Positions 54,949-62,590 are shown, counted from the stretch's first letter. The stretch is 64,000 bases of DNA from Termitidicoccus mucosus (GCF_038725785.1 NZ_CP109796.1:6138501-6202500), one strand, 5' to 3'. Notes: a model not told the origin generated them from the sequence alone. A program made the numbers and translations.

Positions 54949-55182
54949 ATGGGCAAATCATCACATTCCGAAGTTCTCGGCGTCCAGTGCCGCAAGGCAT
55001 TGGTTGCCAAAATCTCCGAGCGCGCCAACGCAATCGGAATCAGCAAGAGCAGGTTCGCCGCCTTGATTCTCGAAAAATGGGACCGCGAAGGCGCGAAACC
55101 GGTTTCACCCGCCGATTCCGCCATTGTCGCCATCGGGGGGTTTTATCCATCGAACCAGAAGCCCCAGAAAAAAACTAAATAA
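54949..55182 (+). CDS. small basic protein, possible ribbon-helix-helix regulator
   Basis: 77 residues. The central part, RKALVAKISERANAIGISKS then FAALILEKWDREG, has the strand-helix-turn-helix look of CopG/Arc-type DNA binders, where GISKSR is the turn. The assignment is tentative. The stop codon overlaps the next start by one base (TAATG), so translation is coupled with the membrane protein at 55182. It may control the operator at 54878. Confidence 0.5.
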   Translation: MGKSSHSEVLGVQCRKALVAKISERANAIGISKSRFAALILEKWDREGAKPVSPADSAIVAIGGFYPSNQKPQKKTK

Positions 55183-55538
55183 TGAACACACTTACTATCG
55201 ACGCGACAAGCTCCTTAATTGCAATATGTAGCGCATTTGGTGTCATCCTTATTTATATAGGCGGGCTGACACTCAGCTTTCTAAAAACAAGGTCAGAGCT
55301 AAAAGCGGCGTTGAAGGACACTGTCTCCGAGGGAGAGCGATTGCGCGGGATGATCAGCAAATACGAGGATTTGCACACCCGGTTTGCACACATTGAGGGG
55401 TTCGTAAAGTGGCTCCCGGAGTATAAAATGATTTATGGGCCTAATGAGGACGACAAAAAAAAGGAGGAAGAGGGGCTTAAGCGGCTTGGAGAGATGCAGC
55501 GTCAACAGCGAGAGCACGTATCTCAGGCCCAAACCTGA
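55182..55538 (+). CDS. membrane protein with long cytosolic coiled coil
   Basis: 118 residues. One helix (SLIAICSAFGVILIYIGGLT) near the N-terminus is followed by a charged coiled coil (SELKAALKDTVSEGERLRGM onward) and a Lys/Glu-rich, Gln-rich end. No family is recognised. It is translationally coupled to the small regulator-like gene. Confidence 0.55.
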   Translation: MNTLTIDATSSLIAICSAFGVILIYIGGLTLSFLKTRSELKAALKDTVSEGERLRGMISKYEDLHTRFAHIEGFVKWLPEYKMIYGPNEDDKKKEEEGLKRLGEMQRQQREHVSQAQT

Positions 55539-55564
55539 ACCGGCCCGCGTTCAAATACAGTGAC

Positions 55565-55894
55565 ATGCGCGCAAGGAAACTCATGACGCTCAAAGAACGT
55601 TTCGAAAATCATCCTGTCATTTTCGGAGCCTCGCTTTTTTTCGCGGGGGTGGCGGCAACTGTTTTTTTCTACGACAGAATAGCTGCCCCCAAGGGAGTAT
55701 CACTCCCGCCTGCTGCTGTTAATGATGATCTGGCAACAAAATTTGCGGCAGAAAAAGAACGCTCTGAGCGGCTTTCCTCTGCGCTTACCAGTGCACAAAA
55801 CGAGATAGCAAAGTTGCTCGCAGAGGAAAGGGACCCCCAGAAACGATTGGCGTTAAAAAATCTCCAAGCGGAGCTTTTTATCGAGAATCGTTGA
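55565..55894 (+). CDS. single-pass membrane protein with coiled coil
   Basis: 109 residues, or 103 if translation starts at the second ATG (55583). Layout is like that of the preceding gene: a membrane helix (VIFGASLFFAGVAATVFFYD) followed by a coiled coil (AAEKERSERLSSALTSAQNE). Two such proteins in a row suggest interacting partners. No family recognised. Confidence 0.5.
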   Translation: MRARKLMTLKERFENHPVIFGASLFFAGVAATVFFYDRIAAPKGVSLPPAAVNDDLATKFAAEKERSERLSSALTSAQNEIAKLLAEERDPQKRLALKNLQAELFIENR

Positions 55895-55934
55895 TGGCGC
55901 AAACAGGGACAGGCGCCAAGTCACGGCGGCGCGC

Positions 55935-56315
55935 TCAATAGGCGCGCAATTCGAGGCCGGGCACGCGGGTGAAGTGTTTCGCGTTGTTCGAGACCAGCGG
56001 CAGCGCATGCGCCAGCGCGGTGGCGGCAATCCAGATGTCGTTGTCGCCGATGTGCAGGCCCCTGCCTTTCAGCAGGCGGCCAATGCGCGAGGCATGCCAC
56101 GCGACGCGCTCATCAATTTCCAAGACGGTGAACATGTCGAGCGCGGCGGCAACCTCGGCGGGGCTGTCGCAACCCTCGGCAAACTCCGTCCAGCATATGC
56201 GCGAGGTGTAGAGCGGCGCGTCGAGATTGGCGTCGATAAAGGCGAGCGCCCGGCGCTGCCACGGCTTGCCGCCCTGCCCTGCGAGGCGGATGATGAATTC
56301 GCTGTCGAAGAGCAT
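55935..56315 (-). CDS. vapC: VapC-type PIN-domain ribonuclease toxin
   Basis: 126 residues with the PIN active-site acids: Asp4 (MLFDSEFIIRL), Glu44 (CWTEFAEG) and Asp in IGDNDIWIAATAL, and a final SNNAKHFTRVPGLEL. Family members cut tRNA or rRNA. Its ATG overlaps the VapB stop by one base (TGATG), the usual coupled arrangement. In the provirus it may stabilise the element in the host chromosome or block other phages. Confidence 0.9.
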   Translation of the reverse strand: MLFDSEFIIRLAGQGGKPWQRRALAFIDANLDAPLYTSRICWTEFAEGCDSPAEVAAALDMFTVLEIDERVAWHASRIGRLLKGRGLHIGDNDIWIAATALAHALPLVSNNAKHFTRVPGLELRAY

Positions 56316-56554
56316 CAGGCGTGGCGGAGGTCGCGGGAGCGGGTGCGGTTGGCGACGGCGCGCTTGACGGAGGTCCAGTCCACGCCGCGCCCGAACTTGC
56401 CGGATTCCACGGCGCGCTTCAAATCGGCGGCGGTGGCCTTGGCGGGCGGCAGCGTGATACGGCGCACAACCTCGGAGAACGACTCACCCGGCCGGCGGGT
56501 GGACTTCAGGCGGTTGTAGGCGTCGAGTTCGAGGGAAATGGTTTTACTGGCCAT
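56315..56554 (-). CDS. vapB: VapB-type antitoxin
   Basis: 79 residues from the ATG at 56554. SKTISLELDAYNRLKSTRRP followed by ESFSEVVRRI is a ribbon-helix-helix DNA-binding domain of the VapB class seen with PIN toxins. The C-terminal part (SGKFGRGVDWTSVKRAVANR) would wrap the toxin. An upstream in-frame ATG at 56611 is less likely because the added residues are not conserved. The repeat at 56630 is just upstream and may include its operator. Confidence 0.85.
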   Translation of the reverse strand: MASKTISLELDAYNRLKSTRRPGESFSEVVRRITLPPAKATAADLKRAVESGKFGRGVDWTSVKRAVANRTRSRDLRHA

Positions 56555-56629
56555 GCACAGACCATGCACAGACATGCCGGGGATGTCAAACCCAGCGGCG
56601 CCCAAGACCAAACCCGAACCGGCTGAAAC

Positions 56630-56758
56630 GTGACGTAGCTGGCGTGACGGGCCCTGGGTGTGTCACGCCGGCCGCGTCACACCGTGACTGACCTGGGTGA
56701 GGCAACAGCCTGGTGTGTCACGCTGGCGGGCAAGCGCGATCGATGCGTCACACTTCAA
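56630..56758. repeat. 129-bp inverted repeat, left copy
   Basis: Identical to the reverse complement of 63464-63592 at 124 of 129 positions with no gaps. It contains about seven GTGAC/GTCAC cores, in forms such as GTGTCACGC and GCGTCACAC. It lies between vapB and the structural gene at 56794, in a spot where only regulatory or replication sites would be expected. Confidence 0.95.
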
Positions 56759-56793
56759 GGCGCGCCGGGAATGGCGTTGCCAGCTGCGTGAAG

Positions 56794-57321
56794 TCATTTG
56801 GCACGGGCGGCGCGCCGACTGCGAGGGACACGAACGCCGAGGCGGGCGAGGGTGTGAAGGGCGAACAGGGCGACGGCGGCGATGGCAGCGAACTTCACCC
56901 AAGAGGGAAGGGAGGCCGTCACGGCGTTGAGGCCGGCTGCAAGCTGGCGGGGGATGTCCTTCACGGCATCAACGACGGCCTTGTCCTTGATGTCGTCAAT
57001 CTTGCCTTGAGCGGAATCGCGGGCGGGTTCCTGAAAGGCGGACATGTCAATATCCACTTCCCCAAGATAGTCCTTGATGTCGCCGATGGTGGCACCGGCA
57101 GGGACGGCGGGCGCGTTGGCGTCGAACGCGGCGAGCGCGGCGGCGCCGTGAACGCGAAGGAAGGTGTCGCGCAAGGCGAGGTAGTCGGCGGCGGCGATCA
57201 CGCCGGCCCCGGCGTCGGCACGCGCCTGCGCGAGCAAAAGCGTGTCGTGCGCGGCTTGGTCCACGATTGTTTGCTCCACCGCGGTGTTTCCGCCCCAAGT
57301 GAATGGATTCCACCAACTCAT
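56794..57321 (-). CDS. virion membrane protein candidate with C-terminal anchor
   Basis: 175 residues. It starts MSWWNPFTWGG, then has helical segments with VDQAAHDTLLLAQARADAGA and a negatively charged centre. The single membrane helix is near the C-terminus (WVKFAAIAAVALFALHTLA) and is followed by a basic tail (RVPRSRRAARAK). This tail-anchored layout is shared by three other products of the cluster. No known family is recognised. It is the last gene of the structural run before the left repeat copy. Confidence 0.7.
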   Translation of the reverse strand: MSWWNPFTWGGNTAVEQTIVDQAAHDTLLLAQARADAGAGVIAAADYLALRDTFLRVHGAAALAAFDANAPAVPAGATIGDIKDYLGEVDIDMSAFQEPARDSAQGKIDDIKDKAVVDAVKDIPRQLAAGLNAVTASLPSWVKFAAIAAVALFALHTLARLGVRVPRSRRAARAK

Positions 57322-57346
57322 TTTTTTGATGCCCGATGATGAACGC

Positions 57347-57634
57347 TCATTCCTTGCGTTCGATTTCCGCCAAGAGGTTTTCCGCCTCGGCTTTCTGTGC
57401 AGGCGACATGGCCTTCGGATCTACCAAAGCAAGCAGCCGCACTTTGCTGTATGTATGCCACGCGCCCTCAAGGCGGGCCATCCGGCGCTCATTGCGCCAC
57501 ATGAACCAAGCGAGAACCGCGCCGGTCGTCCCGCCTTGGATAAGCGAGCCCAAGACGCCGCCCTCCGCTGATTGCGCGATGGTGGCAAGCAGCGGCGAAA
57601 AGGAAACGGTCAGCAGGACGATGGCGTTGCTCAC
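57347..57634 (-). CDS. small two-helix membrane protein, holin candidate
   Basis: 95 residues. Two hydrophobic segments (AIVLLTVSFSPLLATIA and LIQGGTTGAVLAWFMW) are followed by a charged C-terminal helix (RNERRMARLEG and on). Size and layout fit a class II holin, but no homology is claimed. It overlaps the 62-residue gene by 4 bases (ATGA). Confidence 0.55.
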   Translation of the reverse strand: MSNAIVLLTVSFSPLLATIAQSAEGGVLGSLIQGGTTGAVLAWFMWRNERRMARLEGAWHTYSKVRLLALVDPKAMSPAQKAEAENLLAEIERKE

Positions 57635-57819
57635 GACTCCCAGTGCGCCCCGGTGAACTGGCCGTCAGCCTTGGCTTTCAGCGATTCGTATTGTGCGCGC
57701 ACGGCGGCCTGTTGCTCAACCGTCACCTCGCCCTTGCGGACAAGTTCGGTGAGCGTGGGAAGCAGCGCGTCAATCAGCTTCAGGGACGCCTGAATGGCGA
57801 TGAGTATTGAATTTTCCAT
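57631..57819 (-). CDS. small helical protein
   Basis: 62 residues: NSILIAIQASLKLIDALLPT and a charged helix (ELVRKGEVTVEQQAAVRAQY). No family recognised. It overlaps the holin candidate downstream by 4 bases, so translation is probably coupled. Confidence 0.55.
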   Translation of the reverse strand: MENSILIAIQASLKLIDALLPTLTELVRKGEVTVEQQAAVRAQYESLKAKADGQFTGAHWES

Positions 57820-57834
57820 GGTTCGCGGGGCGGG

Positions 57835-58239
57835 TCAGTTTTTGATGTAGCCGGCCGCCTTGACGACTTCCTGTTGCAGCGTCGTGAGGGCGGCCATGAG
57901 AGACTTCCGGTTTTCCTCAGTCGGGAGTTTTTTATATAACTCCACGGCGGCGATGACGGAGCCTATGGCGAGCTTCGCGTTTTTCCGCACGAAGTCGGCG
58001 GCCTGTTTGACTTCGGCGGCGCGGTTCGCGTCCGCTTTTTCGAGGTCCGCCCGATTGTCGTATTCCCATTTCACAAACGTATCAAACACGACATAAGAGG
58101 AGACAACGGCGGCCTCGGCGTTATATAGAAGCGCGTCCCCGTCGTAAACGCCGCCCGGCGAGAGCGACTTGCAGCCGCTGCAAGCCGAGAGGCAGAAGGC
58201 GGCGATGATGAGGGCGATGGCGACGAGATTGTTTTTCAT
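57835..58239 (-). CDS. lipoprotein, possible outer spanin
   Basis: 134 residues. The signal peptide VAIALIIAAFCLSAC has a lipobox with Cys20 (LSAC). The mature part is helical with charged segments (WEYDNRADLEKADANRAAEV). A lipoprotein beside a holin-like gene recalls lysis cassettes, in which an outer-membrane lipoprotein fuses the two membranes. The domain itself is not recognised. Confidence 0.65.
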   Translation of the reverse strand: MKNNLVAIALIIAAFCLSACSGCKSLSPGGVYDGDALLYNAEAAVVSSYVVFDTFVKWEYDNRADLEKADANRAAEVKQAADFVRKNAKLAIGSVIAAVELYKKLPTEENRKSLMAALTTLQQEVVKAAGYIKN

Positions 58240-58274
58240 GGGTTTGGGTGTGATGGGTTATGAGTCAGGCGACG

Positions 58275-58844
58275 TTATCCCTGAGTGTGGACGCCGGAAA
58301 CAACCCACGTGTTGTGGTCGGGCATGGGGGTGAGTGTAATGTCGGTGCCTTGTCCCAAGTTCGGAGGGCCGCCGCTCCAGTCCCACATGCTTCCGCCATT
58401 AAACGTCTGTCCCCGGAGATTTTCACCACTAAAGCTCAGGCTCAGGCTCGTCCAGGCATTCTGGAGAATGGTGATTCGAATAGGCCCCGTGGCACTCTGA
58501 ACGGGAGCGATGGCAAGAACCGTCGTGGCCATTCCGGTATTGGTGGCGTCGATTACAACCCACTGCCCGGACTGGGCGTCGAACATGGCCCCCGTCCCGC
58601 CGTCAACATAACGGAGGGTAAGCCCGCCACTGCCGCCGCCGGCCTGCAACGCGGCAATGGCCGACTCGGCACCGTTCATGCGATTGCCAAGCTGGCCGAT
58701 GGCAGCGGCGTTTTGGCCGATGGCAGCGGCGTGCTGGTTGATGGAGGCGGTGTTTTGTTCCACCTGCGGACGGAGGGAGTCGGCGCTGTCCTCGGGATAG
58801 GAGCAGATGCCGACGCGGTTGATTTGTTCTTTCGAGATAGCCAT
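58275..58844 (-). CDS. fibre-like protein with coiled coil and beta-rich end
   Basis: 189 residues. Residues 28-60 hold near-heptad repeats of INQHAAAIGQNAAAIGQLGN, a trimeric coiled-coil pattern as in viral fibres. A Gly linker (AGGGSGG) leads to a beta-rich C-terminal domain (YVDGGTGAMFDAQSGQWVVI to VVSGVHTQG). It is likely a vertex fibre or receptor-binding part together with the neighbouring spike. No known family matched. Confidence 0.65.
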   Translation of the reverse strand: MAISKEQINRVGICSYPEDSADSLRPQVEQNTASINQHAAAIGQNAAAIGQLGNRMNGAESAIAALQAGGGSGGLTLRYVDGGTGAMFDAQSGQWVVIDATNTGMATTVLAIAPVQSATGPIRITILQNAWTSLSLSFSGENLRGQTFNGGSMWDWSGGPPNLGQGTDITLTPMPDHNTWVVSGVHTQG

Positions 58845-58850
58845 GGTGTT

Positions 58851-60077
58851 TTATCCGGCGGGGCCGTAGATTTCGATTTCGGAAAGGGACGGGGCTGCGA
58901 TGTGCGCCTTGACCTTCTGTGTGGTCCTGCCGGAAAAGATGATGCGTTCCTCGTGGTAGACGCCGGTGAAGACAAACTTCAGCCAGCGCGCCTGCACGAA
59001 GCCGACGCCAAAGAATTTCGAGTAAACCGGCTGGCCGTTGACCACGGCGCGGATGGACTCGCCGCTGTCAATCATCTCCCAGACCACGCCGTCGGCGGAT
59101 TTGTAGATCTGCACGGTCGCGGGCGCTTCGCTGTTGGCGTTCGTGTTGGTTCCGCTGACTGCAACCATCGACTTCAGGATGACACGCGTGATAGTCTTGG
59201 CCTCGCCAAAATCAACCGCCACGCCGCCGTTGTTGTTGAACTTGACCTCACTCGACGGATTGCGGTCGAAAAGCTGATAGGTGCCGCCGGACTTGACCTT
59301 GTCTCCGTAGATGAAGATGCCGTCTCCGTTGGCGCTGGCATCGGAGTTCATCGCGGGGAGAATGAGCGCTTCGTTTTGCGCGGCGTTGCCGACGATGGGC
59401 TCGGAGAGGCCGGCGGCGACGTAGGTGACCACCCAGTAGCGGATGCGGCAGCGGCCGGCGCTCGCGGCGGCGCAGGACACGTCGATCTGGTCGGAGAACG
59501 GCAGGCGCGTGATGCCGTCGAGAGCGAGGCCGATTTCACGGGAGGGCGTCTTGACATTGTCGTAGCTGTTGGCGCGCCAGTAGGCGATTACGGGAGCCGG
59601 ATCATCGTCGGTTTTCTCGGCGGCGAGCCAGACTTCGCGGCGGCCTTCCACCCCGGGAACAAGAAGCTGCCATACTTCGTCGGCGAGTTCGAGCGTGCCT
59701 TCAACCGCAGTGGACGCCTGACTGGCAAGCTGCACGTCCTGCTTGACGGTTTCATGCAGGCGGTGGTCATTGATGGTAACGAATCCGGTGTAGAGGATGC
59801 CGGTGAGAGGCTCGGCCCCGCTGTTGCGGACCGCGATCCGGCGGAAATAGTAACGGCTCCCGGACGCGACGGGCAGCTTGTTATATTCGAGGGCCAGCGC
59901 GATGTCCCACGGGAAAAAGTTGGTGTTGTCGTCAATCGCGAGTTCGAGCGGACCGTTGGCGGCGGCGATGTAGGCAAAGTCGCCGTAGCCGTCGAAGCTG
60001 GCGTGCCTGCCCGGCTCGATATTGAACCGGAAGCATTGCAGGGGCGCGGGATTGGATTGGCCGGGAGTGAATGACAT
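58851..60077 (-). CDS. spike-like structural protein with discoidin-like C-terminus
   Basis: 408 residues. The N-terminal half is beta-rich (FRFNIEPGRHASFDGYGDFA; IAVRNSGAEPLTGILYTGFV), a pattern seen in capsid-associated proteins. The C-terminal 140 residues (FDRNPSSEVKFNNNGGVAVD; ARWLKFVFTGVYHEERIIF; APSLSEIEIYG) look like an F5/8 discoidin domain, which often binds sugars. The cell-binding spike of a PM2-type virus is the best analogy by position and size. It sits 6 bases downstream of the tail-anchored gene at 60084. Confidence 0.65.
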   Translation of the reverse strand: MSFTPGQSNPAPLQCFRFNIEPGRHASFDGYGDFAYIAAANGPLELAIDDNTNFFPWDIALALEYNKLPVASGSRYYFRRIAVRNSGAEPLTGILYTGFVTINDHRLHETVKQDVQLASQASTAVEGTLELADEVWQLLVPGVEGRREVWLAAEKTDDDPAPVIAYWRANSYDNVKTPSREIGLALDGITRLPFSDQIDVSCAAASAGRCRIRYWVVTYVAAGLSEPIVGNAAQNEALILPAMNSDASANGDGIFIYGDKVKSGGTYQLFDRNPSSEVKFNNNGGVAVDFGEAKTITRVILKSMVAVSGTNTNANSEAPATVQIYKSADGVVWEMIDSGESIRAVVNGQPVYSKFFGVGFVQARWLKFVFTGVYHEERIIFSGRTTQKVKAHIAAPSLSEIEIYGPAG

Positions 60078-60083
60078 GGGAGG

Positions 60084-60563
60084 TCAGCGTTTTTTGCGGC
60101 GGAAAAGGAAGGCGAAGCCGATGACCATGACGGCGATCATGCCGGCGATGGCATAGGTGCGGTTCGTGCCCGCAGACGTGAGCGAGCCGGCCGCTTGTTG
60201 CGTAAAGGCAAGCGCGGTGTCCATGCTCTGCCCGGCGAGCTTCGCGTTGTTCTCCACCATGGCGTTTGCGCCGGCCACGACGGCGTCGGCGGTCGCGGAC
60301 GCGCGGTTGATGCCGTTCAACGCGATTTCGCTTTGCAGAATGCTGGCGGCGTCAATGCTGGACAGCGCGCGCGCCACCACATCGGCGGAGAGGTCGTTAT
60401 TGATGGTCGTCCCGGCACCGAAAACCACGCCGCCATCCTTCGCGACCATGGAGTCCATGGCGGAGATGCCCTCGCCCTCGGCGTTTGCGTTGCGCGAGTT
60501 GTCCGAGTAGTTGCTGGAGGAACTGGATTTATTGCTTCCGAAAAGTCCGCTTAACAGGCTCAT
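60084..60563 (-). CDS. tail-anchored virion protein candidate
   Basis: 159 residues. It has a Ser/Asn-rich N-terminus, a helical middle with Ala-rich segments (QSEIALNGINRASATADAVV) and one C-terminal helix (YAIAGMIAVMVIGFAFLF) followed by RRKKR. It is 3 bases from the next gene upstream. This layout recurs at 60567, 61042 and 56794 and would suit anchoring to an internal viral membrane. Family unknown. Confidence 0.7.
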   Translation of the reverse strand: MSLLSGLFGSNKSSSSSNYSDNSRNANAEGEGISAMDSMVAKDGGVVFGAGTTINNDLSADVVARALSSIDAASILQSEIALNGINRASATADAVVAGANAMVENNAKLAGQSMDTALAFTQQAAGSLTSAGTNRTYAIAGMIAVMVIGFAFLFRRKKR

Positions 60564-60566
60564 GGG

Positions 60567-61025
60567 TTATTTCCTCCGGCGACGGGTAAAGATGAGGGTG
60601 ATGATGATGGCGACAACGCCGATGGCCCCGGCGATGCCGAGCGTCGTGACGTTCAGCCATCCTGAAGCGCCGGACGTGCTGAACGCGCCGCCTTCCTTTT
60701 GCGTGACCGCGGTGGACTCGGCGTAGCCGCCCTGGTCCGCCTTCGCGTTTGACGAGGTGGCAGTGGCTTCGGTGGCGTTTTTCGCGTCCGTGGTCTGCGT
60801 CTCGTCTATCTTGGCCATGATGGTGCCGGAGCCGAGATTGCGGATGTTGTTGCCGAACTTCGTCTGCATCGTGCTCTGGAAAGAGGATGCAAACGATGCC
60901 GACGCGCTCGCCGCGATGTCCTTGATGTTTACCATGCCGGAATCTCCGCCCTCGCCGGAGCCGCCTGCGGATTGCCCGCCGCTACCTCCGCCGAAAAAGC
61001 CTTTGATTGTGCCGAGGATGTCCAT
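60567..61025 (-). CDS. tail-anchored virion protein candidate
   Basis: 152 residues. A Gly/Ser-rich N-terminus (GFFGGGSGGQSAGGSGEGGD) precedes an Ala/Thr-rich middle. The single C-terminal helix (VTTLGIAGAIGVVAIIITLI) ends in TRRRRK. Structure is parallel to the adjacent gene at 60084, although the sequences differ, so the two may be old duplicates. No family recognised. Confidence 0.7.
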   Translation of the reverse strand: MDILGTIKGFFGGGSGGQSAGGSGEGGDSGMVNIKDIAASASASFASSFQSTMQTKFGNNIRNLGSGTIMAKIDETQTTDAKNATEATATSSNAKADQGGYAESTAVTQKEGGAFSTSGASGWLNVTTLGIAGAIGVVAIIITLIFTRRRRK

Positions 61026-61041
61026 GCGGTCACCATGACGG

Positions 61042-61329
61042 TCAGCGGCGACGCCGAGAGAACAGGAGTGCGCCGAGGCCGAACAGGAGAACGCCTCCGA
61101 AAACGGCGATGATGATTTTATTGATGCCGCCGGTCTGCGCGGCTGGCGCGTTGGCGGCGGGCTGGCCCGTGCTCCCGGGATTAGTCGGGTTGAGCGTGGT
61201 GGGCTGCGGGGTGGGCGTGGCTTGCTGTCCGTATTTGGCGCCGATGATGTCGCCGACTACGTCGAGACCCTTGGTCAGGATGCCGGTCCACTCAATGCCG
61301 TTGGCGGCGGTGTTTGAATTATCTGCCAT
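61042..61329 (-). CDS. small tail-anchored virion protein candidate
   Basis: 95 residues. The N-terminus (NGIEWTGILTKGLDVVGDII) is helical, followed by a Pro/Thr/Asn-rich linker, then one membrane helix (IIIAVFGGVLLFGLGALLFS) and RRRR at the very end. It lies directly downstream of the capsid candidate in transcription order. Third member of the same layout in a row. Confidence 0.7.
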   Translation of the reverse strand: MADNSNTAANGIEWTGILTKGLDVVGDIIGAKYGQQATPTPQPTTLNPTNPGSTGQPAANAPAAQTGGINKIIIAVFGGVLLFGLGALLFSRRRR

Positions 61330-61410
61330 GGTTCAGGTGCGGTTACCCCCGCTCCGCACATGCAGGGCGGAGCGGGGGATTATGACTGCGTTTCCGTGGG
61401 CGTCCCCGGC

Positions 61411-62325
61411 TCAGGCGAGCCCGGGGGATTGCTGTTCGATGACGAAGGTGATCTGCGAGCTGGCGCTCTTTTCCATGATCAGTTCGAACTGGTCGGATGG
61501 CTTCAGGTCGAGACGCTCGGTGATTTGCTCGGTCATGTTCAGGATGACAGGCCACACCGTGCTGACGGTGCCGTCCGCGTTGAGCAGGGGAACCTTGCCG
61601 TGCTTGGCGAATTCCATGGCAAGCTCGGGTTGCGCGGCGGTCTGCGTCACGTCGTAGACGTCGATGCCTTTGTGGCGGAGGATGACGCGCGTCGGCAGCA
61701 CGTTGCTGAACATCCAGAGGCGGGCGAAGGGCCGCGTGCGCGGGAGCAGGAAGTAGCTCTGGCGCCCGGCGCCGATGGTGTCGGTCTGGCGGACTTCGCG
61801 CACGAAGATCCCGAAATACTGGCCCTTGTCGTCCACGTTGGCGACGTTGTCCACTGACGAGACGGCGCGGATGTCGAAGAACGTGGTGGCGGCCGGGCGG
61901 GCAACCGTGATGCGGAATTGCACCTCGGGAATGCCGCGCAGGTCCCACGACGTGGCTTCCTCGCCGAGGACGGAGGCGGCAAGCGGGTTGCTGAAATAGA
62001 TGGTCAGCGCGCCCATGCCGGTTCCGTCTGCGGCTCCGTTTTGCAGGTAGCCGAGGATGTCCTGCCGGGTGAGCAGGTCTTCCGCGGTGAATTCGCGAAG
62101 CACTTGCGTGCCGATGACGATTTCCACCTTCTGGATGGCGGCGATGATCTGTTCCCGCGTGGCGGGCGCAGGCGTGGAGAGCGCGCCGGACTGCCCTTGC
62201 TGGACGAAGAGCGTGAAATCGTGCAGGCGGATGTTGCCCGGATGATAAATCGTCCGGGTGCCCGTGGTGCCGGGAGTCGGCAGCGCGGACATGTTGGTGA
62301 GAATAAACGGCGAGCGGAAGGGCAT
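61411..62325 (-). CDS. major capsid protein candidate, PM2 P2-like double jelly roll
   Basis: 304 residues, all beta-rich, no signal peptide or membrane segment. The first half has AIQKVEIVIGTQVLREFTAE followed by DLLTRQDILGYLQNG and LTIYFSNPLAASVLGEEATS, which lines up in order with PM2 P2 (a strand, VELDGRLL-type turn, DLI helix, then a V-S-F-H-F-V-R-P strand). In the second half, RLWMFSNVLPTRVILRHKGI and ELAMEFAKHGKVPLLN and the final LDLKPSDQFELIMEKSASSQ also follow the P2 order. P2 is about 270 residues, so length is compatible. I aligned from memory, by eye; structure prediction is needed. Confidence 0.72.
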   Translation of the reverse strand: MPFRSPFILTNMSALPTPGTTGTRTIYHPGNIRLHDFTLFVQQGQSGALSTPAPATREQIIAAIQKVEIVIGTQVLREFTAEDLLTRQDILGYLQNGAADGTGMGALTIYFSNPLAASVLGEEATSWDLRGIPEVQFRITVARPAATTFFDIRAVSSVDNVANVDDKGQYFGIFVREVRQTDTIGAGRQSYFLLPRTRPFARLWMFSNVLPTRVILRHKGIDVYDVTQTAAQPELAMEFAKHGKVPLLNADGTVSTVWPVILNMTEQITERLDLKPSDQFELIMEKSASSQITFVIEQQSPGLA

Positions 62326-62373
62326 GGCGGTTATCTGGGTTGCGGGTGTGGTGGCGGTGGCGACGATCCGGCT

Positions 62374-62529
62374 TTAGGCGGAGGGCGTGACCTTGTTGGT
62401 GATGGACTTCACCGCGTCGGCGGCGGGACTGAGGAGGCTGGCGACGAAGCCAAAGGACAGGGCGGCGATGCCACCGAGGACGAAGGACACGGCCATGGGG
62501 ACCGTCAGGTATTTCTTGATTTTGCTCAT
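62374..62529 (-). CDS. 51-residue membrane protein
   Basis: The real start is the ATG at 62529. One helix (MAVSFVLGGIAALSFGFVASL) is followed by an amphipathic tail (SPAADAVKSITNKVTPSA). It lies just upstream of the capsid candidate in the same direction. Small membrane proteins of this size are part of the PM2 and tectivirus virion membrane; the role here is inferred from that. Confidence 0.6.
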   Translation of the reverse strand: MSKIKKYLTVPMAVSFVLGGIAALSFGFVASLLSPAADAVKSITNKVTPSA

Positions 62530-62590
62530 GATGGTTTTCGTTTCGAGAACGCGTCCATCACGTGCCCTTTTCCCGCCCGTCGCCGAGCCG

